Origin: Prorocentrum cordatum
Lineage: Eukaryota > Sar > Dinophyceae > Prorocentrales > Prorocentraceae
Assembly (NCBI GenBank): GCA_963575745.1
Contig: CAUYUJ010017995.1
Coordinates: forward strand, 73,501-137,500
DNA length: 64,000 bases
Direction: 5' to 3'
Below, piece after piece: positions 49,421-59,875 of this stretch. A program made the position numbers and the translations under genes. Each line of letters begins with the position of its first letter. Position 1 is the stretch's first letter. The notes below the pieces were generated by a model. The model worked only from the letters and a program-made list of their open reading frames with translations. It had not been told where the DNA came from and made no database searches.

Positions 49421-52400
49421 TCCTCGGAGCAGAGGGTCGAAATAAGCGTGACGTAGAGGTGCCCTTCTGGTGGTCCCAGCGAATGTCCCTTGCCCGCGTA
49501 GATCTTCCTGCAGGCTCGGAGCGCCTTGATCATCTTGGTCTGGGTCGGCATCAGGTACGTGCTGTAGACCGCGGAAACGACCCAGGCGATCTGCTGCGTG
49601 TTGGCCAGCACTTGCTTGATCAGCACCGTGAGCAACTTCTTCAGCTTGGGGTCGCACTTGGTCTGGTAGGCTTCCCCTCTCGTTGTTGGCGTCGTACTTG
49701 CTGGCCTGAAGCAGCGGCTGCTCCTGGGCTTGCCACGCCCTGCTGCTCTTCCTCTTCCTTGTCCTGCATGTTGGCGTCCCCGTCCGCGTCCTTTCCCTCT
49801 GCCTTTGCGCCTTTCTTGTGGTGGCCGCCCTTGCCCTTGGGGTGCGTAGTCTTGCGCTGCTTGCTGGAACGTTCCGTATCCGCCATGCTGCTCGCCACCT
49901 CCTCGATGTCCTTCTCGTTTGGCACGCACCAAGTCATCCTGGAAGAGGCCGGTGTCGAGCGAAATCTCGTGCTCTGCGGTGGGGAGGTGATTCGTGCAAA
50001 CGTGGTCCTGGAAGCTTGAGAGATGTGCAAAAGGATGCAGGTGTGGACAGAGAAGACAGACTGGGTGCTCGATCGGTGTCAACGGATAGTGAAGCCTGGT
50101 GTTGTCGGCAATGCAGCGCTTGTGTTTGAGAGATCGCAACAGATGATCTTCGGCTTGGGCTCGATCTAGAAACGCGGTACGACAGAGCGGACACTGATTG
50201 GTGATGGTGACTGCTGCAGCTGCTGATCGAAGCCCATGCTCTCCTCCTTTTGTCGCGGTCTGATGGGTACAGAGCGCTGTCCATGATGGAAAAACTCGGC
50301 CGCAGACTTGTCCCGCGTCCGTTAACAGGTCACACTTGTAGTAACCCAGTTCGTCTCCTGCTCGTTGGTCTTGTTCGTGTGGTTGAGGCTCGAAACCAGG
50401 TGGTGGAATCGGTACTGCTGTTGCCCTGGCTCTGAGCTCTGCCACATCGATCTTGATGAAGGCCGCTGCAACTTCTGCGTCGTTATACAGTTGAGTGATG
50501 CTCCCGTCCCATGCGTGGCTGAACTCCTCGGCGCTGTCTAACTCGAGGATGGAGAGGACGTCGTTGTAGTACTGCTTCGCCATAGGGTTCGCGTCCGCGA
50601 TGAGATGGCCATTGTCGTCAAGCTCTCCGATGTGCTCACGATTGTAGTCGTTCTCGAACTTGATGGTGCCGAAGAGTGCCGTGAGCCACTGATCGTAATC
50701 GGGCGGGTACTTGACAGAGGCCTGTATCATGCGCAGCCTCCTCACTCGCAGCTCAATGTACATCGGGGAGATGTGGCAGTGCTTGAACACTTCGCTGTTG
50801 GCCATGGTGCGGTAGGTGCCCGCTTCGTCGATGTTGGTGGCTTTGCCTTGCATGAGTACGCGCATGTAGGTGGCAATGACGGCGTCGAGGCGCTTGTATT
50901 CGGTGTCCTTGAGGAGGTAGGATTCCATGCCGCTGGTTGCGGCACCAATCACCTTGTTAATGAAGATGATACGTTTGAGGCGCCACGGTACTTTGCGATG
51001 CCAGAACTTGCCCATGATGTGCCAGGCTCGCTTGATGCTTTGAATGCGCATGTCGATCTCGATGGTGTTGCTGCCGCCGTGGTGGAAGTGGCCGCCCGGG
51101 TACTTGCGGGTGCGAAGGACGCGCCCTTGGACTTGATCTGCTACGGCTCGGTTCTCCCTCCGCGCGCGCAGGCCTCCGACGATCTCCTCCTTGTCCCTGT
51201 TCTGGTGGAACCCGCGCTCGGCAAGGCACTGATCGAGGATGGTGTTGCTGTTGGCGAGGGCCGAGGCGGCGTCCCGCGCAGCGCCCGATGGGACAAGGTG
51301 CATCTTGAAGATGTCGTCGACGTACAGGTAGACGGAAAGGTCGAGCGGGGCGTGCGTGATGGGTGACGCGGCCGCGAAGGGGGCGGTGTCCTGCGGGGTC
51401 TCCTCGAGCCATTGCCCCGCTGGTTGCTCGTAAACGAAGTTGAAGGATGTCGGTCCTGTGCTGCAACCTGGCATGACCCCCGATCCGAGGTAGAAGTCGC
51501 CTGTGGAGTCGAACCCGTCGATCTGGACGCTGGCGCGCTGGTGGCGTTGGTGAAATAGACGTTGTCCTGTTGCGCTAAGGGCGGTCGGGATGGTGCTGAT
51601 GGCCTTGTCGATCTTGGTGCTGGGGAAGGCGTTGGTGGCGTCCTTGCTGCCGACGATGAAGTCTGCTTTGGCCCGCTGCAGGCGGTGGGCGACGATGCGG
51701 GGGGCTGCCATGGGGACTTCGCGACGCCTATGAGGCCAGCAACCGTGAGCGTGAGGAGGCGGTGACCACGGCTTGGACTTGCACTGGAGCTGTCTGTAGA
51801 AGCAGCGCCAGAAGGGGCACATCATGCGGAGTATGCGCAAGCCGTGGACCTTGGGCTTGCCGTTCTTCTTGTCGAGGGTGAAGCTCTGGCTGTGGTGGGC
51901 GTTGAGTGGGGCGAAGCCGACGCGGTACACGTGGTTGAGGACTGACTCGAAGCTCTCCTGCGCGAGAGAAGCCTCAGCGAGCTCGTCATCGTAGCCCACG
52001 CCTGTCGTCTTCGGCTTCTGCTTGGTGATGTTGGAGGGCTGGAGGGTCATCTGGAAGATCTCGGCGGGCAGTGGCCAGTCTGGCACGGAGGCGCGCTTCT
52101 TGAAGTACTTGAGCCTCTTGGTGACGCCGTAGAGTGCTCGCTTGATGCCGTCCTTGGCGTCCTCGTATTCCTGGCGAACTTGTAGGTTGTGCTCGGTGGT
52201 GAACTCGTAGGTGGTCTCTTTCAAGATGCGCTTCTCCTCCTCGAGGTCGATCTGGTGAGCTCTGAACCCTCCGTGCTGGCCGTCTTGTGCAATGTGATCT
52301 GCCCACTCCAGCAAGCTGGGGCGTGCTCTGGTCGCGCGGCTGTAGTTGCGGTTGCGCTTGCCGTAGTTGGTGCCGGCCAGGAGTCGAGACAGTTGATGTA

Positions 52401-53748
52401 CTTCAGCGTGTTCTCGTCGTTGCCAAGCCTCGTAGATGCGCTCCTCCAAGTGTTGTCTTCGTTCGGCTTCGTGCTGGCGCTTCTGCTTCTTGAGGGCACG
52501 TGAGAGGACCTCGATCTGGTACTCGATCTCATAGTTGGGGTCGGACCCGACGTACTCCTCTCTGAGCTTGGCGCGCTCCTGAAGTAGCCGCAAACGTTCC
52601 TCCATGAGCTGGTAGTACTGGTCGGGCTTGGACTTCTGGCGCTCGGAGAAGGGTTTGGCTGCCTCCTTCATGATGTTCACGATGAGCTCCCAGTGTTCGT
52701 CCGCTGTGTTGCCCCCTGCCAACTCCTTCAGCTTGTCCTGGTGCTTGCCGAAATGGAACTTCAGTGCGTCGTTGAACTTCTTGCGGTACTTGCCCGTCTG
52801 CAGGGCCAGGGCCATCTTGTCGTAGTCCCAGGCGGTCCTCTCTAGATCTGTGAACACATTCGGGATGATGACGTTGGCGGCTGCTATCAGTGGGACATGG
52901 TCGCGCGGCACGTTGTCGTTGATGAGTTGTAGTGCCTTGGCCGCTCGCCACCAGACTCTGCAAGAAGTAATGTGAGGACATAGTCCTTGAGGCACTGCAA
53001 TGTAGTCGGGACGTGTGGCCTGTCCTTGGGCTCCGAAGTACGTGGGCCCCGCGTTCCAGAAAGTGTTCAGGATGCACATGCCGTGCACGTCGAGCATGTT
53101 ATGGAAGGCAGCGGCTGCCTCGCCAGGTACTCCTGTAGGGCCTGCGTCGCCGATCACGTTGCTGGGCGTGGCTGGAAGCAGTCCGTCCTGGCCGTAGTGG
53201 TCGTTCAGGTCGAGGCCGATGATCGGCGTGCTCCTGGTGGGCGTCTCGTTCAGGGTCTTGTTGATCCACTTGAGCGTCTCGTTGACCGTCTTGGCCCAGG
53301 CGTTGTGGTGCTTGGCGAGCCCTGACCGTGGAGGTAGGTACGCAACAATGAAGGTCATGTCGAGTTCTCCTCGACGCAGGCGAACTGCTCCTGCGCGTCC
53401 TTGAATGCACGGCGGCGGGCTGGGAAGCTCGGTCACGCACTTGAGGCGGTAGCGGTTGCTGATCATGATGGCCACGCCCGCGTGATTGTTGGTGAAAGGG
53501 CCTCTGCCATAGCCCCACGTGAAGATGCGGTGCTTGTAGGCCTGGAGCTGGTCGACGGGGCTGGTGGGGTCGTTCTGCCTCCAGCGAGTGGCTGGTAACA
53601 TGACGACGTCGACAGCGCTGAACTGTCTCGAAATCTCCATGCTTCTTAATGGCGCGACCATGCTGAGCGGATTGTACACGCCCCACCGCATGAATGTCAT
53701 CCAGAAGATCGCCAGAGAAGAAATATGGATGGCCAGCCGCGCTGGCAT
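49387..53748 (-). CDS. LINE polyprotein: endonuclease - RT - zinc fingers
   Basis: 1453 codons without a stop from the ATG at 53748-53746. Endonuclease (~20-300): WGVYNPLSMVAPLRSME, VVMLPATRWRQND, GLDLNDHYG, TRPDYIAVPQG and PRDHVPLIAA give the strand, catalytic and H blocks. RT (~560-900): HHSQSFTLDKKNGKPKVHGL, GSKDATNAFPSTKID (motif A), SGVMPGCSTGPTSFNFVYEQ (B) and LSVYLYVDDIFKMHL (C, complete YVDD). Then thumb-like sequence (HIMGKFWHRKVPW, GMESYLLKDTEYKRLDAVIA). C-terminal fingers: CDLLTDAGQVCGR...CTHQ, CPLCRTAFLDRAQAEDHLL and CLLCPHLHPFAHLSSFQDHV. An RGR-rich linker and a helical domain (KKLLTVLIKQVLANTQQIAW) follow. The frame breaks only at the C-terminus. Confidence 0.85.
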   Translation of the reverse strand: MPARLAIHISSLAIFWMTFMRWGVYNPLSMVAPLRSMEISRQFSAVDVVMLPATRWRQNDPTSPVDQLQAYKHRIFTWGYGRGPFTNNHAGVAIMISNRYRLKCVTELPSPPPCIQGRAGAVRLRRGELDMTFIVAYLPPRSGLAKHHNAWAKTVNETLKWINKTLNETPTRSTPIIGLDLNDHYGQDGLLPATPSNVIGDAGPTGVPGEAAAAFHNMLDVHGMCILNTFWNAGPTYFGAQGQATRPDYIAVPQGLCPHITSCRVWWRAAKALQLINDNVPRDHVPLIAAANVIIPNVFTDLERTAWDYDKMALALQTGKYRKKFNDALKFHFGKHQDKLKELAGGNTADEHWELIVNIMKEAAKPFSERQKSKPDQYYQLMEERLRLLQERAKLREEYVGSDPNYEIEYQIEVLSRALKKQKRQHEAERRQHLEERIYEAWQRREHAEVHQLSRLLAGTNYGKRNRNYSRATRARPSLLEWADHIAQDGQHGGFRAHQIDLEEEKRILKETTYEFTTEHNLQVRQEYEDAKDGIKRALYGVTKRLKYFKKRASVPDWPLPAEIFQMTLQPSNITKQKPKTTGVGYDDELAEASLAQESFESVLNHVYRVGFAPLNAHHSQSFTLDKKNGKPKVHGLRILRMMCPFWRCFYRQLQCKSKPWSPPPHAHGCWPHRRREVPMAAPRIVAHRLQRAKADFIVGSKDATNAFPSTKIDKAISTIPTALSATGQRLFHQRHQRASVQIDGFDSTGDFYLGSGVMPGCSTGPTSFNFVYEQPAGQWLEETPQDTAPFAAASPITHAPLDLSVYLYVDDIFKMHLVPSGAARDAASALANSNTILDQCLAERGFHQNRDKEEIVGGLRARRENRAVADQVQGRVLRTRKYPGGHFHHGGSNTIEIDMRIQSIKRAWHIMGKFWHRKVPWRLKRIIFINKVIGAATSGMESYLLKDTEYKRLDAVIATYMRVLMQGKATNIDEAGTYRTMANSEVFKHCHISPMYIELRVRRLRMIQASVKYPPDYDQWLTALFGTIKFENDYNREHIGELDDNGHLIADANPMAKQYYNDVLSILELDSAEEFSHAWDGSITQLYNDAEVAAAFIKIDVAELRARATAVPIPPPGFEPQPHEQDQRAGDELGYYKCDLLTDAGQVCGRVFPSWTALCTHQTATKGGEHGLRSAAAAVTITNQCPLCRTAFLDRAQAEDHLLRSLKHKRCIADNTRLHYPLTPIEHPVCLLCPHLHPFAHLSSFQDHVCTNHLPTAEHEISLDTGLFQDDLVRAKREGHRGGGEQHGGYGTFQQAAQDYAPQGQGRPPQERRKGRGKGRGRGRQHAGQGRGRAAGRGKPRSSRCFRPASTTPTTRGEAYQTKCDPKLKKLLTVLIKQVLANTQQIAWVVSAVYSTYLMPTQTKMIKALRACRKIYAGKGHSLGPPEGHLYVTLISTLCSEDVGAKTQSSTR

Positions 53749-53839
53749 GACATGAAGGGTGCCCTGAGGGCGGAAGCTGCTCTGCGTGGGCTGCCTGCTG
53801 GGCCGCGAAGGATGAGGCTGGAGCAGGAAACGGCGGCTG

Positions 53840-53940
53840 AGGAGGAGGAGAGAGAGGAGGAGGGAGGAAGGAGGAGGGAGGAGGGAGGAGGAGGAGGAGG
53901 AGGAGGAGGAGGAGGAGGAGGAGGAGGAGGAGGACGAGCC
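53840..53940. repeat. (GGA)n tract
   Basis: GAGGAGGAGG with short AGA and GGG interruptions; the 5' flank (in sense CTC) of the reverse-strand LINE. Confidence 0.9.
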
Positions 53941-54303
53941 CTTGGATCACAAGGAGGAACAACGAAGAAGGACACGGGGAAGGAGGAGGAAGAGGAGCAA
54001 TGAAAGAGGAGGAGGAAATGAGACGTATGATAGTGATGGTGAGAAGGAAAGGAAGTGGATGTGTATGGGGAGGAGGACGAGGATGATGAGGAGGAGGGCG
54101 GAGGAGGAGGAGGATGACGACGACGCCTCCTCCCCGAGGAGGTCGTGCATACTGGTGGTTGTGATAGAATTCGCTATGGCGGCGACGGTTTTGATGGTGG
54201 TGGCGAGCTTGATGATAATGAGGAGGAGGAGGAGGAGGAGGAGGAGGAGGAGGAGGAGGAGGAGGAGGAGGAGGAGGAGGAGGAGGAGGAGGAGGAGGAG
54301 GAG

Positions 54304-54339
<36 letters not shown>

Positions 54340-54720
54340 GGAGAGAAGTTGGAGGAGGAGATGGAGGAGGAGGATGGGGACCAGTACGAACCCACGACGC
54401 ACCAACGATGTTGCAATGAACCCTACCTCAACGTTCCCCCTGTCATAGGTCCCTGCAAGGATTCATCATCAGTTCTGGAAGTGTTCCGTTGGAATGCGGC
54501 CCTCTGGTAATCCTCAATCGTGCCAACACACCACTCTTTGGACGCTGCGAACTGACTGGACTGTTGCGTCCTGACGATCCGTAATCGTGCCAGAACACCA
54601 CTCTGGGGACTTCAACACCGCGAATCCACGTGACTAGTGCGCCTTGACAATCTTAGTTCGTACCGTAACACCGTTCCTGGGACGCCAGACATAAGAATCC
54701 ACGAATATGTTCTAAACTTT
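53941..54720. repeat. Purine-rich region with (GAG)n and (GAC)n runs
   Basis: (GAG)n at ~54218-54303 runs straight into (GAC)n at 54304-54339. After 54460 unique sequence with repeated CGTGCCA-ACACCACTCT phrases (near 54518 and 54588) and related AATCGTGCC words. No gene recognised. Confidence 0.75.
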
Positions 54721-55090
54721 TGCGCAACGAAAGTGCGCGGCGCTAAGGCGATATCATCATTTTGAGTACACGCCGGCTCCCATTGGTGAGACTCCTGCGA
54801 ATTTTTGAGACGAATGTGCGCAGAGCTGCGGCGAGAGTCACATTTTGAAAACCCCCGCCCTCCATCCGGGAAGCTCATGACAACTTTTACGAAGAATGTG
54901 CGCAGAGATAGCCACATTTGGACAAGGAGCCACCCTCCATCCGTAAAGCCCATTCGGACTTTTAATGCGAATGTGCGCGGTGCCGACTGGGAGAGCCACA
55001 TTTTGAAAGCGACCAGCCCTCCATCCGTGAAGCGCCCAGCCCGCCCTACCGACACGTCTCAGGGTGCGACAGGGAGGAGTTATCCATAAG
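54721..55090. repeat. Dispersed repeat family (ACATTTTGAAAAC cores), copy 2
   Basis: Units with GAAAGTGCGCGGCGCTAAGG, GAGAGTCACATTTTGAAAAC and CCCGCCCTCCATCCG plus GAATGTGCGCAG. Ends CCGACACGTCTCAGGGTGCG ACAGGGAGGAGTTAT, the same 3' end as copies at 35.2 and 59.0 kb. Confidence 0.75.
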
Positions 55091-55118
55091 GAGAAGTGAG
55101 AGAGGAGGGGGAGAAAGT

Positions 55119-55222
55119 CTCCACCCCGAAGAGAACGTGCTGGAGGTCATCTCCCGCACGTTGGGGCATCGCGAGAGCGCGCCGCGGTTGCCAAAGGGAG
55201 CCGAAGCCGAAGCCTGCCCCAG
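55119..55222 (+). CDS. Possible dikinase segment 9
   Basis: One frame reads HPEENVLEVISRTLGHRESA followed by PRLPKGAEAEAC and ends at a CAG|GT donor. It resembles the family segment FPDKVMTLGKALGIP and TYTEAEIRAG, which follows the region covered by segment 8. The acceptor is not clear and the exon(s) for about 40 intervening residues were not found, so this is a tentative call. Confidence 0.35.
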
Positions 55223-55930
55223 GTCGCTGGCGGCCTCGACGGCGATGCGAAGGCCTCGGTGGGCCGCGCGGCCGCGCGTCACCTGCTGCACCCTTTGACG
55301 GCGACGAGGACGAGAACGGTGGACGAGGACGAGAACGGTCGACGAGGACTGACGACGACCAACCGACTTTACGTACGACGACTGGCGATGACGATCGGCG
55401 GTCGACGACGACCGACCGAGACCGACGACCGTTTGAGATCACGATCGACCGACTGACGAGCAACGACCGAAAATGACGACGACGACCGACAGGCCAGCCG
55501 TCGGACTGACCGACGACGACGACCACCGACGACGATCGCGACGACAAGGATCGTCGATCGGGGTTTGTTGGACGTTCCCCGCTCTTTCCGGGTCTCCAGA
55601 GACCATCAGGAGGCCCTGGAGACCCCCAGAGAGGGAGGAGAGGGGGAGGAGGAGACGGAGAAGGGGGAGGAGGAGAAGGGGAGGAGGAGAAGGAGGAGGA
55701 GGAGGAGCAGGAGAAGGATGAGGCCGAGGAGGAGCAGGAGGAGGGGAAATGAGGAGGAGGAGGAGGAGGAGGAGGAGGAGGAGGAGGGCGAAGGATGGGG
55801 AGGGGGAGGGCTCTTCTCATGCAACGCTCTCTTTTGCTCCTTTCTCGTCTTCTCCCTTCTCCCCCCTTTCTCCTCGCCCAGCGCGCGGGTGGCCGTCGCA
55901 GCGCGAGGACTGCACGACGACGGTGGTGGT
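55223..55930. other. CGACGA-rich and GGA-rich sequence
   Basis: 55300-55560 is rich in GACGACGA and CGACCGA words; 55625-55800 is a GGAGGAGA purine tract. No gene recognised. Confidence 0.6.
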
Positions 55931-55963
55931 GATGATTTAATGATTATTGTGCTGCTGCTGCTA

Positions 55964-56002
<39 letters not shown>

Positions 56003-56802
56003 CTGATGATGATGCTGATGATGATGATGATGATGATGATGCTGATGATGATGATGCTGATGATGATGATGATGCTGATGATGATGCTGCTGCGGATGAT
56101 GATGCTGATGATGCTGGTGATGCTGATGAGGATGCTGCTGATGAGGATGATGATGCTGATGATGATAATGATGGCGTTGATTTTGAGACCGGTAATACAT
56201 ATGATGTCGATGATGATGGTGATGATGATGCTGCGGATCCTGATGACGATGCTGCTGCTGCTGTTGCTGATGCTGATGGTGATGGTGATGATGATACTCA
56301 TGGTGATCTTGATGACAGTAGTGATAGTGATGATGATGATGATGATGATGATAATGATGATGATGATGATGCCGATGCTGATGCTGATGCGGATGATGAG
56401 GATGCTGATTGCGATGATGATTGCGACTGTGATGATGATGATGATGTTTATGATGATGCATGATTGTGTTGATGTTGAGGCCAATGATCGATATGACACC
56501 GATGATACCGATGACGATGATGCTGCTGATTCTGATGACGATGATGCTGATGCTGATGCTGATGCTGATGCTGATGGTGATGGTGATGCTGATTATGATG
56601 ATGAGTATCATGGTGATCTTGATGATGGTAGTGGTAGTGCTGATGATGCTGATGCGGATGCCGATGCGGATGCTGATGCTGATGATGAGGATGCTGATTG
56701 CGATTATGATTACGACAGCGATGCTGATGTTGATGATGGTACTGATGATGCTGATGCTGATGGTGATGCTGATGATGCTGATGCTTATTATTGTCATGCT
56801 GC

Positions 56803-56840
<38 letters not shown>

Positions 56841-56905
56841 TTGATGGTTATGATGGTGGTAGTGGTGGTGATGGTAGTGGCAATGGTGATGCGGAATCTG
56901 ATGAT
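55931..56905. repeat. GAT/GCT triplet array 3
   Basis: Same triplet mixture as at 45-49 kb (GAT with GCT, GGT, GTT, GCG), with pure GAT runs near 55967-56000 and 56805-56840. It contains two related ~100-base phrases, GATACTCATGGTGATCTTGA (~56293) and GAGTATCATGGTGATCTTGA (~56603), so part of it was duplicated. Confidence 0.9.
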
Positions 56906-57110
56906 GGTGATGGTGGCATTGTTGATCGGAGTGGGACGGGAAGGGGGAGGGAGGACGAGGAAGAGGAGGCTAACGAGTAGGCGCAATATTCACCAACAAT
57001 GCTGCAATGCACCCTGCCGTCCCCAACTATTCGCCTCATAAGTACCTACAGTTTTTCCTTTCCACTAGAAGTTCTCCCTCTTCAAGGACCAGCACCAAAT
57101 GGGTCCGCCA
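56906..57110. other. Spacer, nothing recognised
   Basis: Short purine-rich end of the triplet array then unique sequence; no coding signal. Confidence 0.4.
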
Positions 57111-59015
57111 TTCAGGCGAGAGCCTCGTTCTGAAAGGAATTGCCGCGCAATTGTCTAGCGAACAGTACGGTACGCGAAAAGGTGTGATCATACAATTCAG
57201 CGAGGTGTCCATCGATATCTGCGCTTTCACAGATAGCCGCCCGCTTTGTGTAAGTGCTGCACAAGTCTGCGGTTCTGGTCATGACCCCCGAAGAGGCCTC
57301 AAGGGAGAGCCAGACTTTGGAAATGAGCCGCATTTCACCCACACAATTGTCGCACATGTTCAAACTTTTGGGTCTTGCTGGTTAAGGACGGCTCCAGCGG
57401 AAACTCCATTTCGAAAAAGAGTTGTCTTCCATCGCTGTATCGGCTGAAGTCAACGTTCAAGACGCACGTTCGCGGCGCCAGGGCGAGAGCTCCATTTGAA
57501 AAGCAGCTGCCTTCGATTCTTGTGTCTGCTGCAAGCCTGTAAGACAAAAGGTCCTTGGCGCTGAGGCGAGAACCACACTTTTAAATGTGTGTCCTCCAGT
57601 ATGGTAGCTGCTGCGAACTTTAGAGACGAATGTGTGCGGCAGAAAGGCAAATAGCCCATGTTGTAAACGACCCCCTCCGTCCTTGTAGCGATTTCAAATT
57701 GTCACAATGAATAATGTGCGCTGCGCGGAGGAGGATGATGATGATGAGGAGGAGGAGGAGAAGGACCAGCGTAAACGACATGCAACAGAGGATGCTGAAC
57801 ACACGCTGCCGTCCCAAGTCCTTTCTTCGTTCGCCCCTGCAAGTTTACCTTTCGCTACACCCCCTCTCTTCGAAAGACCAGCGCAGTCGGGCTTGCCATT
57901 TTGGCGGTGGCCCCGTTTTGACAATAAGGAGCCTTGCATCTTACCGGCGCGTAATCAGGAACGCGAGAGACAATGGTCACACAGTTAAGTTGGGTGTCCA
58001 GCGAGATATTCTCTTTCGAAGGAGGACCGCCCCCCATCCGTGTAACGGTTGCATGTGTTTGCATCTGGGGCCATGAATCTCGAGAAGCAGTCAAATGACA
58101 GCTCCGCTTGGAAAAGAGCCACCATGGATCTGTGCAGCGCTACGTGCGTTGACGTTTCGGGCTTTTCAGCTTCGCGGAGCCTCAGGGGATAATTTTCCTT
58201 CTCGGAGCAAGTGTCGTCCCCGATCTTGACCACTCCCGCGTTAAACAAAAAGACTGCGCGCGGCGCCAGGGCGAGAGCCCCATGATGAACACGACCGGTG
58301 CTCAAATCCTTTAAATTGTTGCAGCGTTGTTGAAGCGTTTTGAAGTAAATTGTTGCAACGTTTTGAAACGAAATGTTTCATGTTTGATGGGAAAATAATC
58401 GCCCTCCAACCGTGACGCTAGTGCCAGCTATTAGAGGTCCGACTCGCGGCGCTAAGGCGAGTCCCCATTTTGAAAATAAGCCCTCCATCCGTCAAGCGGT
58501 CGCACATGTTTCAGACGAGTGCTCGCGGCGCGAAGGCGAGAACCGCACTGAATAATGGACAAAAAAGGACCCCCTTCCACACGTGAAGCTGTTGTAAACT
58601 TTGAGATGAATGCGCGCGGCGCTACGTCGAGACCCACATTGAAAACCACCTCCCTCCATCCGCGAAGCTGCTACAGACTGTTGCAACGAGTCTGCGTGGC
58701 GCTGGGGCGAGAGTCACATTCTGAAAAGAAATCGCCCTGCACTGCGACCATTGAAGACAAATGTGCATGGTGCTGGGGCGAGGGCCACATTTTGAAGAGG
58801 ACCTGTGCTCCATCCGTGAAGCGGCTGCAAAAGTCCAAGACGAATGTGCGGGGCGCTAAAACCAGAACCACCTTTTGAAACTGACCCGTCCTCCATCCGT
58901 GCAGCTGTTGCAAATTTCGCGGGTCAGGACTCCATGTGGTGAGGAAATCTCAGGAGAAACGCCCGGCCCGCCCTAGCCACACGTCTGGGGTTGCGGCAGG
59001 GAAGAGCTATGCCCC
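57111..59015. repeat. Dispersed repeat family (ACATTTTGAAAAC cores), copy 3
   Basis: About 15 degenerate 60-90 base units made of GGCGCTAAGGCGAGAGCC, ACATTTTGAAAA or variant, CCTCCATCCGTGAAGC and TTGCAAACTTTGAGACGAATG. The best preserved lie at 58440-58920. It ends CGGCCCGCCCTAGCCACACG TCTGGGGTTGCGGCAGGGA, the same 3' end as the copies at 35.2 and 55.1 kb. No gene found. Confidence 0.7.
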
Positions 59016-59039
59016 AGACTGTGCTTGCATTTGGGGCGT

Positions 59040-59715
59040 CTTGCTTGGGCCACGAAGGAATTGGACGGGTCCGCCGAGGTTTCGCTGCGTCGCCGCCCGT
59101 GGCTGCCTCGTGGCCGCCTCGCTGTGCTGCCGCCCAGTCATTGGTTCGGTCTGCGGAGGTTCGGCCGCCTCGCGGTTGCCTCGTTGCCGCCCAGTCATTG
59201 GTTTGGGTCGCCGAGGCCTCGCCGCGTCGCCGCCCGTGGCCGTCTCGCTGCCGCCCACTCATCGGTTGGGGCCGCCGAAGCTTCGCCGCATCGCCGCCCG
59301 TGGCCGCCTCGTAGCCGCCTCGTTGCCGCCCACTCACTGGTTGGCCCGTTGCCGCCACTTTGCCGCCTCGTGGCCGCCGCGTTGCCGCGTGGGGTGTGTG
59401 GGCCGAGGATTTGCCACGTTCCCGCCCATGGCCGCCTGGGGTCCGCCGAGCACTTGCCACGTTCCGGCCTGTTGCCGCCCGTTGCCGCCTCGCTGCCGCT
59501 TGGGGGGTCCGCCAAGGATTCGCCACGACGCCGCCCGATGCCGTCCGTAGCCGCCGGTAGCCGCCTCTTTGCCGCTTGGGGGTCCGCCGAGGATTCTCCC
59601 CGCTGCCGCCCGTTGCTGTCGGTTGCCACCCGTTGCCGCCTCGTGGCCGCTTGGGTGGTCCGCCGAGGTTACGCCGCGCTGCCGCCCGTTGCCGCCCGTT
59701 GCCGCCAGGTGGCCG
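59040..59715. repeat. GCCGCC-rich tandem repeat
   Basis: Irregular ~80-100 base units with CCGCCCACTCATTGGTT, GGTCCGCCGAGG, TTCGCCGC and GTTGCCGCC words. Ala/Pro/Arg-rich ORFs on both strands are repeat translations. Confidence 0.85.
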
Positions 59716-59875
59716 CGTCACCACATGGCTTACACCACATAGCCTGCACCACATAGCTTATACCACATAGCTTGCACCACGTCGATGCCACCACATAGCT
59801 TACACCACATAGTTTGCACCACATGGCTTGCGCCACGTAGCTTGCGCCATATAGCTGACACGACATAACGTACAC
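59716..59875. repeat. CACATAGCTT tandem repeat
   Basis: About ten 14-16 base units of the form ACCACATAGCTTACACC and ACCACATAGCTTGC. Confidence 0.95.

Larger units (their letters stand above)
48981..53839 (-). mobile_element. Reverse-strand LINE with long open ORF
   Basis: In its sense direction the element starts near 53839 just after a CTCCTCCTCCTC tract. It encodes APE endonuclease, RT, three C2H2-like zinc fingers, an RG-rich stretch and an unrecognised C-terminal domain, and ends with a TCTATCTATC tail at 48990-48981 followed by TCC repeats. Both sides are therefore the same CTC microsatellite. There is no spliced-leader relic at the 5' end. It lies in the presumed last intron of the dikinase gene, antisense to it. 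Confidence 0.85.
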
